A stretch of 64,000 nucleotides of DNA from DASWDH01 sp035318505 (GCA_035318505.1 DATHEQ010000282.1:1-64000); one strand, 5' to 3'; positions 26,933 through 36,447 are shown, counted from the first letter of the stretch. Made by a program: numbers and translations. The notes: generated by a model from the sequence alone, not told the origin.

Positions 26933-29123
26933 CCCGGTGATGATGGAGATCATCGGCGGCTTCGTTCCAGAAGCCAAAGAGCTCTGCGACAAAGTTGCCA
27001 GCGAGATTCTTCGGATCGAGCAAAAGCCGGACGGCCCGGCTCCGACCGCAGACACGTACAAGAGTCTCGCGCGCGGGCTCCACACGCTGAAGGGAACGGC
27101 CGCCACGCTCGGGCTCGATGACCTCTCGACGATCGGCCATGGTATGGAAGACGTCGTCGCCCCTTTTCATCATGCGCTCGGACCGCTGCCGAGCGCGGTC
27201 GCCGACGAGCTCTTGCGCGTCCTCGACCTCTTCATGACGCGCTTGCAGTCGCACGCCGAAGGTCGATCGGGTGATCTGCCCGACGCCGCCGCGATCATTG
27301 GGCGTCTGCGCGAGCTCGCTTCTTCACCTGCCCCGGTCACGATCGCGACACCGGACAAGGTAGCCCCCGCTGCCGCGCCCACGACAGGCGAGGAAAGCCC
27401 CACATCCGCGCGGAGCCCCATTCCCAGCGCCAGCATGGAGGCGCCGAATCAGGTGGACGCGGTCGCGGAAGCAAACGTTTCAGACGACCAGAGCGGTTGG
27501 CGCGTCAACAGCCGTAACGTCGTGGCGCTCTTTCGTGAGGCGGAGCGAATGCGCGAGATCCGCCTGCGGATGATCGAACGCAGGCGCGTGCTCGACAGCA
27601 CCATCGCCGCGGTGACGAAGCTCGCGACGATACCGGAGACTGCCTCTCTCTACACGCAACTGGTCGCTATCCGACAGGCGTTGCAAAGCGACGGCGAAGA
27701 GCTCGGCGACATGGTGGATTCGCTCGAGGGAGGCATCAAGACCATCTGCACCTTGCCGGTGCGTACCATCGTCGACCCGCTTCATCGCGCTGTCCGAGAT
27801 CTCTGTCGTTTGACGGGGAAGGAGGCAGCACTTGCCGTGATCGGGGCCGAATTGTCGCTTGATCGGCGCATTCTCGAGAAGCTCAAGGGGCCGCTCGTCC
27901 ATCTCATACGCAATGCGCTCGATCACGGCATCGAGCCGGTGGCGGTGAGAAAAGAAAGAGGCAAGCACCGCGCCGGCGCCCTCGTCATCCGCGTCGAGCA
28001 ACAGGGCAACATGATCTTCATCGAAGTCGGGGACGACGGCAGTGGCCTCGATTTCAATCGCATCCGAGAAGTAGCCGTCGCGCGACAGCTCTATTCGAGC
28101 GACGAGCTTTCGCGGATGACGCCCGAGCAGGTCGCGCAAATCGTTTTCGAGCCAGGATTCTCGACCCGCGCGCAAGTCAGCGGCACGTCGGGCCGCGGCG
28201 TCGGAATGGACGTCGTCCTCAGCGAGGTTCAGGCCCTCGGCGGGACGATTCAAGTAAAGACCACCGCTGGCCAGGGAAGTCGTTTCAGCATCGCCGTGCC
28301 GGCTGACCTCGGGAGCTCTCCTACCTTGCTCGTCCGCTGCGGGGAGTATTCCTTCGGCGTGCCTGTCATCAGCGTGGAATCCATCGTAGCGGCGCGGCGA
28401 GAACGTATTCGCTTCGGCGATCACATGAAGCTCGAGCATCGAGACGAGCTGCTCGATTTGCTCGATCTCGGTCACATGCTGCGACTGCGAGAGCCCGACG
28501 TTCCCGGTGAGGGGCAACCGCTCTTGATCATTCATGCACAAGGGCAAAGAGTCGCCCTTCTCGTCGACGAGGTGATTGGCAACCGCGACCAAGTGATCCA
28601 ACCGCTGCCCGACGAGTTGCGGAGCCTGCCGGCCTATCAAGGGGCGTCGATCCAAGGAAGCGGCGAGTTGCTGCTCGTTCTTCGCGGGGATTGGCTGGCT
28701 CAGCCGTCGCACAGCGCCAAGGGCGTTCGAAGCGCCGCGCGAAGAGTGCTGGTCGTCGACGATTCGCTCACGGCAAGGGCGATGCACCGTGCGGTGCTCG
28801 AAGCCAGCGGCTACAGCGTCCATGCGGTAGGGAGCGCGCGGGGTGCGCTCGATCAGCTGCGGCATTCGGCCTACGACGTCATTGTCTGCGACGTGGCGAT
28901 GGACGAAATGGATGGTTTTGCCCTGACGAGTCGTCTGCGCGCAGAACCAGGTACCAGCACCATTCCCATCATGCTCGTCTCCATGGGAGACGGCGAAATC
29001 GAAAGGTCCAAAGGAATCGCCGCCGGTGCAGATGGCTTTCTCAGCAAAAAGGACTGCGCATCGGGGCGTCTGGTCGCGGAAATATCGAGTGTCATCGCCC
29101 GGCGCCAGGTGCTCACGCCATGA
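26922..29123 (+). CDS. cheA: Hybrid chemotaxis histidine kinase CheA with C-terminal receiver
   Basis: A 733-residue kinase; ATG 26922 overlaps the end of cheW by 11 bases. Domains in order: Hpt (1 to about 105) with the phospho-accepting His in LHTLKGTAATLG (His54), a Pro/Ala linker, a dimerisation segment, an ATPase domain with N box HLIRNALDHGIEP, G1 DDGSGLDFN and G2 TSGRGVGMDVV, a CheW-like regulatory domain (about 465-595), and a receiver (about 605-730) with VLVVDDSLT, CDVAMDEMDG and SKKD. No separate CheB/CheY-docking P2 is obvious. The receiver may act as a phosphate sink or output. All kinase motifs are intact. Confidence 0.95.
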   Translation: MEIDPVMMEIIGGFVPEAKELCDKVASEILRIEQKPDGPAPTADTYKSLARGLHTLKGTAATLGLDDLSTIGHGMEDVVAPFHHALGPLPSAVADELLRVLDLFMTRLQSHAEGRSGDLPDAAAIIGRLRELASSPAPVTIATPDKVAPAAAPTTGEESPTSARSPIPSASMEAPNQVDAVAEANVSDDQSGWRVNSRNVVALFREAERMREIRLRMIERRRVLDSTIAAVTKLATIPETASLYTQLVAIRQALQSDGEELGDMVDSLEGGIKTICTLPVRTIVDPLHRAVRDLCRLTGKEAALAVIGAELSLDRRILEKLKGPLVHLIRNALDHGIEPVAVRKERGKHRAGALVIRVEQQGNMIFIEVGDDGSGLDFNRIREVAVARQLYSSDELSRMTPEQVAQIVFEPGFSTRAQVSGTSGRGVGMDVVLSEVQALGGTIQVKTTAGQGSRFSIAVPADLGSSPTLLVRCGEYSFGVPVISVESIVAARRERIRFGDHMKLEHRDELLDLLDLGHMLRLREPDVPGEGQPLLIIHAQGQRVALLVDEVIGNRDQVIQPLPDELRSLPAYQGASIQGSGELLLVLRGDWLAQPSHSAKGVRSAARRVLVVDDSLTARAMHRAVLEASGYSVHAVGSARGALDQLRHSAYDVIVCDVAMDEMDGFALTSRLRAEPGTSTIPIMLVSMGDGEIERSKGIAAGADGFLSKKDCASGRLVAEISSVIARRQVLTP

Positions 29124-30163
29124 AAAAGATACGTGCGCTCATCGCCGACGATTCAGCGACCATGTGCAACGTGCTCTCCGCGCTGCTGAGCAAGGATCCC
29201 AATATCGAGGTCGTCGGATGCGCCCGCGACGGCGAGCAAGCGATCTCCATGGCGGAGACGCTGCTGCCCGACGTCATCACGATGGATCTGCAGATGCCCC
29301 GACTCGGCGGTCTGGAAGCCATCGCCAAGATCATGACCACGGCGCCTTCGAGAATTCTCGCCGTATGCTCCGTCGATGACGGGGGCTCGCTCGATTTGTC
29401 GTTCCGCGCCATTGCGGCCGGCGCGCTCGAGTTGATAGCGAAGCCCCGTTCCGGGCCTGGGTACGACATCGCCGAATGGGGCCGCCGGCTGACCGAATCG
29501 GTTCGCCTCATGGCGGAAGTACCGGTCGTGCGCCGACGGGGAGCGGCCGCCAGCCCCTCGGCTGCCCTACGCCGATCGGGCCGGATCGATGTCATCGTCA
29601 TTGCCGCTTCGACCGGAGGCCCCAACGCGCTCGTCACCATTCTCGCCGCGATGCCCGCCGATACTCCGGTGCCCATCTTGATTGCGCAGCATATGGCGCC
29701 CGGCTTCATGCAGGGGTTCGTGCGATGGCTCGAACAAGTGACGCCGATGCGCGTGCTGATGTCGCAGACCGGCACTAGCTGCCAACCCGGTCATGTCTAC
29801 TTACCTCCCGACGGGCACGATCACACCATCGACGCGCGCGCCATCGTCACCGTAAGCCCCAGCGCCGAGTTACATTGTCCGTCGGCGGACCGACTGCTGC
29901 TGTCGGCGGCGAGCTCGTTCGGCGCTCGAGCAGCGGGGGTCGTCCTGACCGGAATGGGTGAGGACGGCGCGCGCGGCCTCTTGGCGATACACCAAGCCAA
30001 CGGCGTTACGATGGCCCAGGACGAAGCAACGTCGGTCGTCTATGGAATGCCCCAAGCGGCATTTCAAATGGGAGCCACCAACGTCCGGCTGCCGGTCCAC
30101 GCCATCGCCGAAGCCTTGAAAGACATCACCTGCGACCGAATCGGCACGGAAAAGCGCGCCTAG
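29120..30163 (+). CDS. cheB: Chemotaxis methylesterase CheB
   Basis: A 347-residue CheB; ATG 29120 overlaps the cheA stop. The receiver (1 to about 125) has ADDSATM and phospho-Asp in TMDLQMPRLGG. The esterase domain (about 158-340) has the nucleophile Ser in AASTGGPNAL, His in IAQHMAPGF and Asp in TGMGEDGARG. It removes methyl groups from, or deamidates, receptor residues and opposes CheR. It is the last gene of the plus-strand che operon and converges on a GGDEF gene 64 bp away. No clear terminator separates them. Confidence 0.95.
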   Translation: MKKIRALIADDSATMCNVLSALLSKDPNIEVVGCARDGEQAISMAETLLPDVITMDLQMPRLGGLEAIAKIMTTAPSRILAVCSVDDGGSLDLSFRAIAAGALELIAKPRSGPGYDIAEWGRRLTESVRLMAEVPVVRRRGAAASPSAALRRSGRIDVIVIAASTGGPNALVTILAAMPADTPVPILIAQHMAPGFMQGFVRWLEQVTPMRVLMSQTGTSCQPGHVYLPPDGHDHTIDARAIVTVSPSAELHCPSADRLLLSAASSFGARAAGVVLTGMGEDGARGLLAIHQANGVTMAQDEATSVVYGMPQAAFQMGATNVRLPVHAIAEALKDITCDRIGTEKRA

Positions 30164-30227
30164 CACGAGTAGGCACGGCTGGCCGAGCCATTCCTAGTTC
30201 ACCGCCACCTCGCTGCCGGGCCACCCT

Positions 30228-31187
30228 TCAGGGCGGCGCCGGCGAATGGAGGGTAACTCGATTTCTGCCGTTTCTCTTGGACGCGTAGAGCGCCTCGTCG
30301 GCATCCGCCACCAGTTTCGACGGGCCTTCATCGTCCATTCTCAACTGCGCGGCCCCTATGCTGATCGTAACGGATACGCTCTTACCTGCGAACGACGCGG
30401 ATGACGCGGCAACGGTATTGCGAATGCGCTCGGCGACGATGACGGCGCCCTCGCCGGGCACTTCCGGCAGAAGGATACCGAACTCCTCGCCTCCGTACCG
30501 ACCTATGAAATCGCTCGCGCGTAGTGACGAAAGGGCAAGCTTGGCGACATGACGAATCACCTCGTCGCCCGCCAGATGCCCCAAGGTGTCGTTGACACGT
30601 TTGAAGTGATCGATATCGAGCATGAGCATGGATAGCGGTCTCTTGTAGCGAACGGCACGAGCGGTTTCGGAAGCGATCTCCTCCTCGAGCTTGCGGCGGT
30701 TGTAGACGCCGGTCATTGCGTCACGAACGCTCTGCTCGGCGATCACGGCCAAAGCCTCGTCGAGCTTCGCCTGGTACATGCACGTCTCGGTGGCATCGAC
30801 GATGGTGATACAGACACCGCCTACCTCCTGGCTGCGGTCGAGGATGGGCAAGAACGTACAGTCTTGTCGCATCACCTCGATGCCCCCGGTGATCGGCCGG
30901 TGATGGCGAAATTTGAAGAGATAGGGCCGCTGTCGCCACGACGTAAAGCTGAAATTCTTGAGCACGGTGACGGCGTTGATCTTCCTCGTGAGCCACGCGC
31001 ATGGTAGCTCGGGAAAGGCTTCGAACAGAGGTTGTCCGATCACTTCGGCAGCCATCCGTCCGCTATGCGCCTCGAGGAAGTGGTTCCAGACCACGATGCG
31101 CATCTCTCGGTCTATCGTGAGAATACCGATATCCACGCGGTTCAGAACGAATTCGAGAAGCTCGGCAGCAGGCATCCTCTCGCTCAT
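30228..31187 (-). CDS. PAS-GGDEF diguanylate cyclase
   Basis: ATG 31187 is used; the longer open frame upstream overlaps cheC and has no domain content. The 319-residue protein has a PAS-like domain (about 5-135, LNRVDIGILTIDREMRIVVW) and a GGDEF domain (about 155-310). The active site is GRYGGEEFGILL, with an RxxD inhibitory site (RASD) five residues before it. It is the last gene of the minus-strand operon with MCP, cheY and cheC, 8 bp after cheC. That setting suggests c-di-GMP synthesis is tied to this chemosensory pathway; this is inference. Confidence 0.9.
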   Translation of the reverse strand: MSERMPAAELLEFVLNRVDIGILTIDREMRIVVWNHFLEAHSGRMAAEVIGQPLFEAFPELPCAWLTRKINAVTVLKNFSFTSWRQRPYLFKFRHHRPITGGIEVMRQDCTFLPILDRSQEVGGVCITIVDATETCMYQAKLDEALAVIAEQSVRDAMTGVYNRRKLEEEIASETARAVRYKRPLSMLMLDIDHFKRVNDTLGHLAGDEVIRHVAKLALSSLRASDFIGRYGGEEFGILLPEVPGEGAVIVAERIRNTVAASSASFAGKSVSVTISIGAAQLRMDDEGPSKLVADADEALYASKRNGRNRVTLHSPAPP

Positions 31188-31195
31188 GGACCGCG

Positions 31196-31810
31196 CTAAA
31201 GAGTCGCCAAAAACCGCGCGATGGACAGCCGTAGCGGTTCGAACGACTCGGGAGTCAGAAAGGTGAGCAGATGGCACACGAACGATCTTGCCTCGAGGGC
31301 AAAATCGATTTGGATGAGGAGCGCCTGCTCGCAAACCGGCGCCCGGCCCGCAAAAACGCGATCGACCGCGACCCCTCTGCACAGGATGGCGGGGGGCGAA
31401 AAGTTCAGCAGATAGCCGAGCTGATGGGCGATGCCGTTCATACAGGCGCCGATCAAGATATTGGTAACGTCGAGGAGGAGTTCTTCCTTGACGCTTTCCG
31501 TGGTCTCGCGACTATGACCGAGAAGATCGGCGAGCTCATTGCATCCCTCTTCTCCGAAGAGAACGATGACCTCTCCCTCCATGTGGCCATAGAACGCCTG
31601 ACGAACCGCCGAAACCTGGGGGAGACCGGGAAAGGCTTCGGACAGGCGCGCCGTAAGGCGCGACGTTTCGATGATGCTGATACGCGGAATGGAGAGACGA
31701 ACGAACGATTCGAGCACGGTCGCCAGACCGGATGCCGCCGATCCCATCGCGATGTTGGAGATTTCCTGCAGCGCGTCCTTCTGGTCGGCGTCGAGAAACT
31801 CGTCGATCAT
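31196..31810 (-). CDS. cheC: CheC-type CheY-phosphate phosphatase
   Basis: A 204-residue CheC family protein. ATG 31810 overlaps the stop of cheY (ATGA). The first active site, ALQEISNIAMG followed by SIP, keeps the DxxxExxN pattern with a downstream Pro. The second, ELLLDVTNILIGACMNGIA, has Asp where Glu is usual, so it may be weaker. CheC dephosphorylates CheY-P in systems that lack CheZ. No cheD is present here, which normally partners CheC. Its direct coupling to cheY supports that protein as substrate. Confidence 0.85.
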   Translation of the reverse strand: MIDEFLDADQKDALQEISNIAMGSAASGLATVLESFVRLSIPRISIIETSRLTARLSEAFPGLPQVSAVRQAFYGHMEGEVIVLFGEEGCNELADLLGHSRETTESVKEELLLDVTNILIGACMNGIAHQLGYLLNFSPPAILCRGVAVDRVFAGRAPVCEQALLIQIDFALEARSFVCHLLTFLTPESFEPLRLSIARFLATL

Positions 31811-32169
31811 AGGAGCCCATTCTCCCGCAGCAGCTTTTCGAGAGCCGGTACGTTGGCCGGTTTGGGAACGAACCCGATGGCGCCCAGCCTTAGAATTCTC
31901 GCCTGAGCCTCGGGTTGAATGTCTGCCGACATGACGACCACTTTGGGCTGCGCGGCGCCGTCTTTCTGCAGCGCTTCGAGCACCTGGTAGCCGTCGACCT
32001 CTGGCATCGTGAGATCGAGAAGCATGAGGTCGATCTTCTCGGTTCGGCAGAAGTCGAGCGCCTGCTGCCCTCCCGAGGCTTCCACCAGGTTCTCTTGCAA
32101 ACTGGCGGGCAAGGCACGCTTGCACATGATCCGCGCGGTCTTGGAATCGTCAACGATGAGGACGCGCAT
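31807..32169 (-). CDS. cheY: Single-domain response regulator CheY
   Basis: A 120-residue receiver. ATG 32169 is favoured over an in-frame codon 7 residues upstream because GGGGGGA lies six bases before it. The canonical residues are present: LIVDDSK acidic pair, phospho-Asp in LLLDLTMPEVDG, Ser in VVMSAD, Lys in VPKPA. There is no output domain. It sits between the MCP and cheC in one operon, so it is the likely diffusible target of CheA. Whether it acts on a motor or elsewhere cannot be told. Confidence 0.92.
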   Translation of the reverse strand: MRVLIVDDSKTARIMCKRALPASLQENLVEASGGQQALDFCRTEKIDLMLLDLTMPEVDGYQVLEALQKDGAAQPKVVVMSADIQPEAQARILRLGAIGFVPKPANVPALEKLLRENGLL

Positions 32170-32186
32170 GCAAATCCCCCCCAAAC

Positions 32187-34256
32187 TCAAAGATGAAAAC
32201 GGCTGGATACATCGGCGACCTGTTGACAGGCCCCCTTGACGAGTTGGGCGGCTTGCCGCGTAGCCGTCAGGCGCTGCGCGGTTTCCTCCATCATCTTGTT
32301 CTGATCGATGACAGCCGTGAAAATTTGAGTGATGCCCGCGTTCTGCTGGCTTACGGCAGCAGCGATCTGTCGTACGCCCTGCGAGCTCTCTTTCACGATC
32401 TTCGATAGCTCGTGCAGGTTTTCGCCCGACTCCTTGACCTGGAGAAGGCCACCTTCCATCCGCTGGCCGCCCGTTTCGGTGATGGTCACCGCCGTGCGAA
32501 TGGCCTGGCTGGTGCTCTCCAGAATTTCCTGCACGCGATTGGTCGCCTGGATGGATTGGTCGGCCAAGCTACGGATCTCCCGTGCCACCACGGCAAAACC
32601 CTTGCCGTGCTCGCCAGAGCGGACCGCTTCGATGGCTGCATTGAGCGCGAGCATGTTGGATTGGTCAGCCAAGTCTTTGACCGTTTGGGTGATACTGCCG
32701 ATCTGCATCGTGCGATCGCTCAGCTCCTTGATGCAGCGGGCGACCTCCTGAAATTGTGATCGAATATCGCTCAGCCCGCCTAGGCTGTGCTCGATCGCGC
32801 TTTCGCCCGATCGCCCTAAGGTGTCGGCCTGCTCGGCCACCCTCAGCACCACCTCCGCCTTTTGCGCGGCAAGCTGGGAGGTTTGCTTGATCTCCTGTGC
32901 GGTCGCCTGCGTCTCGTGCAACGCCGCGGCCTGCCGGGTGATCTGCTGCTCCGCTTCGTTCGAATGCTGGTCCATTTCCTTCAGCGCTTCGGTCAGCATG
33001 ACCGCCGACTGCTGCAGCGTCTGGATCGTGTTTCGTAGATCGAGGAACTTGAGCATGCTCTTGATGCCGCCCAGTAGCAGCCCCATTTCGTCGTGCGTCT
33101 CCTGCCAGTCCATCGTTTCTGGTACTTCGCCGCGCGCGATGCGGTTGGCGACATCGACCACTTGAGCTATGGGTTGCGTCACCGTACGGAGAACCAGCCA
33201 ACCCAAGAGCATGCTGAAGAGGACGGCCAGCGCCGCCGTGCCGAGCGCGGTGGTGCGGCGGAAAATGTCCCCCTTCATCCGCGTCTCGAGCATCTTGTCT
33301 TGTTCGTCGAGCAAGATTCTAAAGAGCCTGCCGTTGGAGCTGACTGCGCTTTGGACGGCTTTGGCGTACTCGGCGGGTGATATCGACGGCGTGTCTCGGC
33401 GGATGATGCGCTCGATGGTCAGGCCGAGCAGCGCATCGATGTCGCTCGTGACGATCAGCAGCTGAGGCATGGCCGTGCCCTTCAGCTGATTGTTGCGGTT
33501 GAAGTTCACCGTCTCGTTGACCGATGCCTCGACGTCGGCTTTCAAGCCATCCGCGGCGGCACGCAGCAGAGCAACTTCGCCGGCCAAATTTTCCCGCTCC
33601 TCGATGGTAGCGGTCTTTCGATTCAAAATGGAGTCGACTTCGTCTCCCATCTGGCTCGCGCGATCGATGATGTCGGGCCCTTTCAACAGGAACGCATCCA
33701 TTGCGTAATAGGTGTCCAGATCCGGATCGAGAATCAATTTCGAGCTGTCTCCGACGTGCGTCATGAGCGCTCGAATGTCGGCGACGAACCTGACGTGAGC
33801 GTCTTCGCTCGTTTTGGCATCACTCAGCTTGGTGAGCTGGTCCCAGGACGCGCGGAGGGCGTCGGGGGAGGATGATTGACGGTTGCGTTCTCTCATCTCG
33901 CGCGGGCCAGTCTTCAGCGCAGTGGTCAGCCTGGCGTCGATCTGTTCGAGAGCTTTGAACATGACGCTCAGCTGTGCATCCGCCTTGATCAGGTCGGCCT
34001 TGGCCGCCGTTTGACCGGCAAATTGGCGGCGGGCCGCGGACTTGCGCAAAAGAGCCGCTTCGAGGGCGTCGGCCGTGGGGCGAAGGTATTCGTCTCCGTA
34101 GCGCTCCCAACGGGCAAAGTCGATCTTGTAGTTCTTTTCGTCTAAGAGGTAATGCATCGTCAACGCGAGCGGGAGCGTGAATCCGAGCGCGATGAGCGCG
34201 ATCTTTTGCCAAATCCGAAGTCGACCTAAAAGACGTATGGCGAGTCTCGTCAGCAT
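32187..34256 (-). CDS. Methyl-accepting chemotaxis protein
   Basis: A 689-residue receptor with GGAAGGA before ATG 34256. Membrane helix 1 is at about 17-38 (QKIALIALGFTLPLALTMHY). A large, mostly helical periplasmic domain runs to about 345, followed by helix 2 (LGTAALAVLFSMLLGWLVL), HAMP and a long coiled coil. The hairpin tip is DLADQSNMLALNAAIEAVRS, followed by FAVVAREIRSLADQS. It is the only MCP in the window and lies in one operon with cheY and cheC. The helical sensor domain gives no clue to ligand. Confidence 0.95.
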   Translation of the reverse strand: MLTRLAIRLLGRLRIWQKIALIALGFTLPLALTMHYLLDEKNYKIDFARWERYGDEYLRPTADALEAALLRKSAARRQFAGQTAAKADLIKADAQLSVMFKALEQIDARLTTALKTGPREMRERNRQSSSPDALRASWDQLTKLSDAKTSEDAHVRFVADIRALMTHVGDSSKLILDPDLDTYYAMDAFLLKGPDIIDRASQMGDEVDSILNRKTATIEERENLAGEVALLRAAADGLKADVEASVNETVNFNRNNQLKGTAMPQLLIVTSDIDALLGLTIERIIRRDTPSISPAEYAKAVQSAVSSNGRLFRILLDEQDKMLETRMKGDIFRRTTALGTAALAVLFSMLLGWLVLRTVTQPIAQVVDVANRIARGEVPETMDWQETHDEMGLLLGGIKSMLKFLDLRNTIQTLQQSAVMLTEALKEMDQHSNEAEQQITRQAAALHETQATAQEIKQTSQLAAQKAEVVLRVAEQADTLGRSGESAIEHSLGGLSDIRSQFQEVARCIKELSDRTMQIGSITQTVKDLADQSNMLALNAAIEAVRSGEHGKGFAVVAREIRSLADQSIQATNRVQEILESTSQAIRTAVTITETGGQRMEGGLLQVKESGENLHELSKIVKESSQGVRQIAAAVSQQNAGITQIFTAVIDQNKMMEETAQRLTATRQAAQLVKGACQQVADVSSRFHL

Positions 34257-34357
34257 GCTTTCAAATCCTTCCGGCCGCTGCCCGCTGGGGAGGGCGGCTT
34301 TTGAATCTTCGATGTGTGGTGCCTGGGATGCCCCGGTTCATGGAGCTTTCCTATGCG

Positions 34358-35854
34358 CTAGCGATGCGCTGCTTGGTTTTTTGCCGCATCCGCGTCGGGG
34401 TGCGGGTCGTTCTGACGACTGTCCGTTGCCAGTTGGACGCGGTTTCGGCCCCCGCGTTTGGCGAGATAAAGAGCGTGGTCGGCCCGTTCGATGAGCTCGA
34501 GGGGCGTCTCTTTATCGATGTAGGTAGCCACGCCGACGCTGACCGTAATTCGTTCGGGGCCGCCCTCCACGGCCGGAAGCGCCTCGACGGCGGCGCGGAT
34601 TCGCTCGGCGACGACATGGGCGCCTTCGAGCGGCGTATCGTTCATGACAACGACGAATTCCTCCCCGCCCCAGCGCCCAGGGATATCGATACGGCGCAAG
34701 CTTCGCTGCAGCGTTCCCGCGACGCGCCGAATGACGTCATCGCCCACATTGTGACCAAAGCGGTCGTTGACGGATTTGAAGTGGTCAATGTCCGCGATCA
34801 AGACCGAAAGGGCATGACGATGCCGGGAGGCGCGTTCGACATCGAGGTCCAATGCCGAGTTGAGACGACGCCGATTGTAAAGACCCGTGAGAGCGTCGGT
34901 CTCGGCCAGCAGCTTGGTCTGCTCCATGAGAAACTGCGTCTTGGCGACCATGCCCAGCTCGCGCGCGAGAAGCGCGAAGGTCAAACGGTCGCTCGGTGTG
35001 ATCGGTTTCGAGCCCGAGAAAGTCACGATTTTGCCGAGGAGTTCCGAGCCGGCATGAATCGGGAATGAAAAGGATTCCGTCGGGCGAATCTGAATATCGG
35101 GACCCGTCGGACCCGTGGCGATCGTTTCGGCCTCTGCGCCTTCCGGAACTCCGAGGACGCGCAGGCCGGCCGCATCGTCGGAGGGCCACGGGTCACGTGC
35201 ATGAATGACGAACCTTGGTGTACTCGGCCCCTCGAGTTGGACGAGCAGATAGCCGTAAGTCGCGACGTCGCCCGCCAGCTCGGCGATGGCGCGCGCGAAC
35301 GCGCCGTGGTCGGCGGCGCTCGCCAGCTGCCGGACTTCCGATGCAATGACCGCATCGAAGAGCACGTCGTCCAAGACGCGGCACAGCCGTTCCATGCTGC
35401 TCGCGGGCTGCGCCGGGCCCTTCGATTTTCGCCCGGTGGCGCGACTTCGGTCGAGCGCGCGTGCAATTTCACCGACGAGCGTGTGCCGCATCGCCTCCTT
35501 GGCAACGTACGCGGTGACCCCCGCGCTTCGTGCCCAGAAGCGACTGCGTGGATCGTCCGATCCCGTGAGCAGCACGACGGGTACGTCGGCCGTCGCGGGG
35601 TCGTTGCGTATGAGCCGGCACAATTGGACACCGGAGAGCGCCCCCATCGTGATGTCGGACACGACCAGGTCGTACGAACCTGCCAGAAATTTCTCGAACG
35701 CGGCTTCGCCCGACGCGGCAGAGTCGACTTCATAGCCGGCACTGGTCAGGAGCGATGTCGTGATGCGAACGATGGAGGCGCTATCGTCGACGACGAGCAA
35801 CCGGGCAGCGCGCGGTTTCCCATCGACACCTGCCATGACCTCCGTTGCCCCCAC
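34358..35854 (-). CDS. Receiver-GAF-like-GGDEF response regulator (diguanylate cyclase)
   Basis: GTG 35854 is preferred because GGGGAGGG lies five bases upstream; ATG 35836 would have a ribosome site only two bases away. The roughly 498-residue protein has a receiver (about 20-140: LLVVDDSAS, LVVSDITMG, Lys in YVAKE), a central GAF-like region (about 165-330) and a GGDEF domain. The active site is GRWGGEEFVVVM, and RRID stands five residues before it as inhibitory site. It is first in the minus-strand operon followed by the MCP. It could be phosphorylated by CheA and turn the chemosensory signal into c-di-GMP. Confidence 0.9.
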   Translation of the reverse strand: MGATEVMAGVDGKPRAARLLVVDDSASIVRITTSLLTSAGYEVDSAASGEAAFEKFLAGSYDLVVSDITMGALSGVQLCRLIRNDPATADVPVVLLTGSDDPRSRFWARSAGVTAYVAKEAMRHTLVGEIARALDRSRATGRKSKGPAQPASSMERLCRVLDDVLFDAVIASEVRQLASAADHGAFARAIAELAGDVATYGYLLVQLEGPSTPRFVIHARDPWPSDDAAGLRVLGVPEGAEAETIATGPTGPDIQIRPTESFSFPIHAGSELLGKIVTFSGSKPITPSDRLTFALLARELGMVAKTQFLMEQTKLLAETDALTGLYNRRRLNSALDLDVERASRHRHALSVLIADIDHFKSVNDRFGHNVGDDVIRRVAGTLQRSLRRIDIPGRWGGEEFVVVMNDTPLEGAHVVAERIRAAVEALPAVEGGPERITVSVGVATYIDKETPLELIERADHALYLAKRGGRNRVQLATDSRQNDPHPDADAAKNQAAHR

Positions 35855-36074
35855 GGAACCCTCCCCTGCACTGTGTAATCGGCGGCGCAAATGGCCCACT
35901 TGAGCCGCGCTTGTTACCCATGTTGCGGGCGTTTCGATGCGCTTTGCAATCGATAGTATTGCCGACAGTGTGGGGGCCAGTGAGGAAATGCGACCCATGT
36001 GCGAGCGTGGCTGGCGCACGGAGCGACGCGTCGATCCGGCTGTTGCGAACGCCTCCGCCGGCGTCGCGCCGCCT

Positions 36075-36250
36075 TCAATGCGTCGCGGCGGCGTGAACCG
36101 GTGGCATGGACACCGCTACGTTGACTTCTGGAGCCATTTCGCTACGCGCGAAGCGGAATTCGACCCGGGTGCCTTTCCCCGGTTGGCTCGAAATTTTGAG
36201 CGTACCTCCCCGCGCCTCACACGCGTCAAAGAAGGTGGAAAGAACGCCGG
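36075..36250 (-). pseudogene. C-terminal remnant of a histidine kinase
   Basis: On the minus strand this frame ends at 36075 and reads FDACEARGGTLKISSQPGKG then RVEFRFA. That is the last helix and strands of a kinase ATPase domain (the region after the G2 box). Everything upstream (N box, G1, His) is missing; to the right the sequence becomes a response-regulator tail on the other strand. So only the 3-prime end of a kinase gene is left. The 220 bp between 35855 and 36074 hold no recognisable gene. Confidence 0.55.
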
Positions 36251-36251
36251 G

Positions 36252-36392
36252 GTTCAGGTGGCGATGTTGACCGGCGAGGGGAAGCATTCGATGATCGAGC
36301 GAGCGAAAAAAGCGGGCGCCAAGGGTTGGATCGTCAAACCCTTCAAAGCGGAGCTGTTATCGGCGGCGGTACGCAGGCTCGTCCTGGAGTGA
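36252..36392 (+). pseudogene. C-terminal remnant of a response regulator receiver
   Basis: The plus-strand frame ending at TGA 36390-36392 reads VQVAMLTGEG, then ERAKKAGAKGWIVKPFKAE and LVLE. This is the last third of a CheY-like domain, with the conserved Thr (strand 4) and Lys (strand 5). The phospho-Asp half is absent, and the open frame continues upstream without receiver sequence. It stands 55 bp before the frameshifted CheX-like gene. Confidence 0.6.
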
Positions 36393-36447
36393 GCTCCCGC
36401 CAGGAGCGATGATCACCAAGCGACCACGCAAAGAATGATAGGGGAAA

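Noticed and set aside
35937..36251. An upstream coding part for the response-regulator tail at 36252
   Set aside because: The frame is open but lacks the acidic pair, phospho-Asp and strand pattern of a receiver, so only the tail was kept as a remnant.
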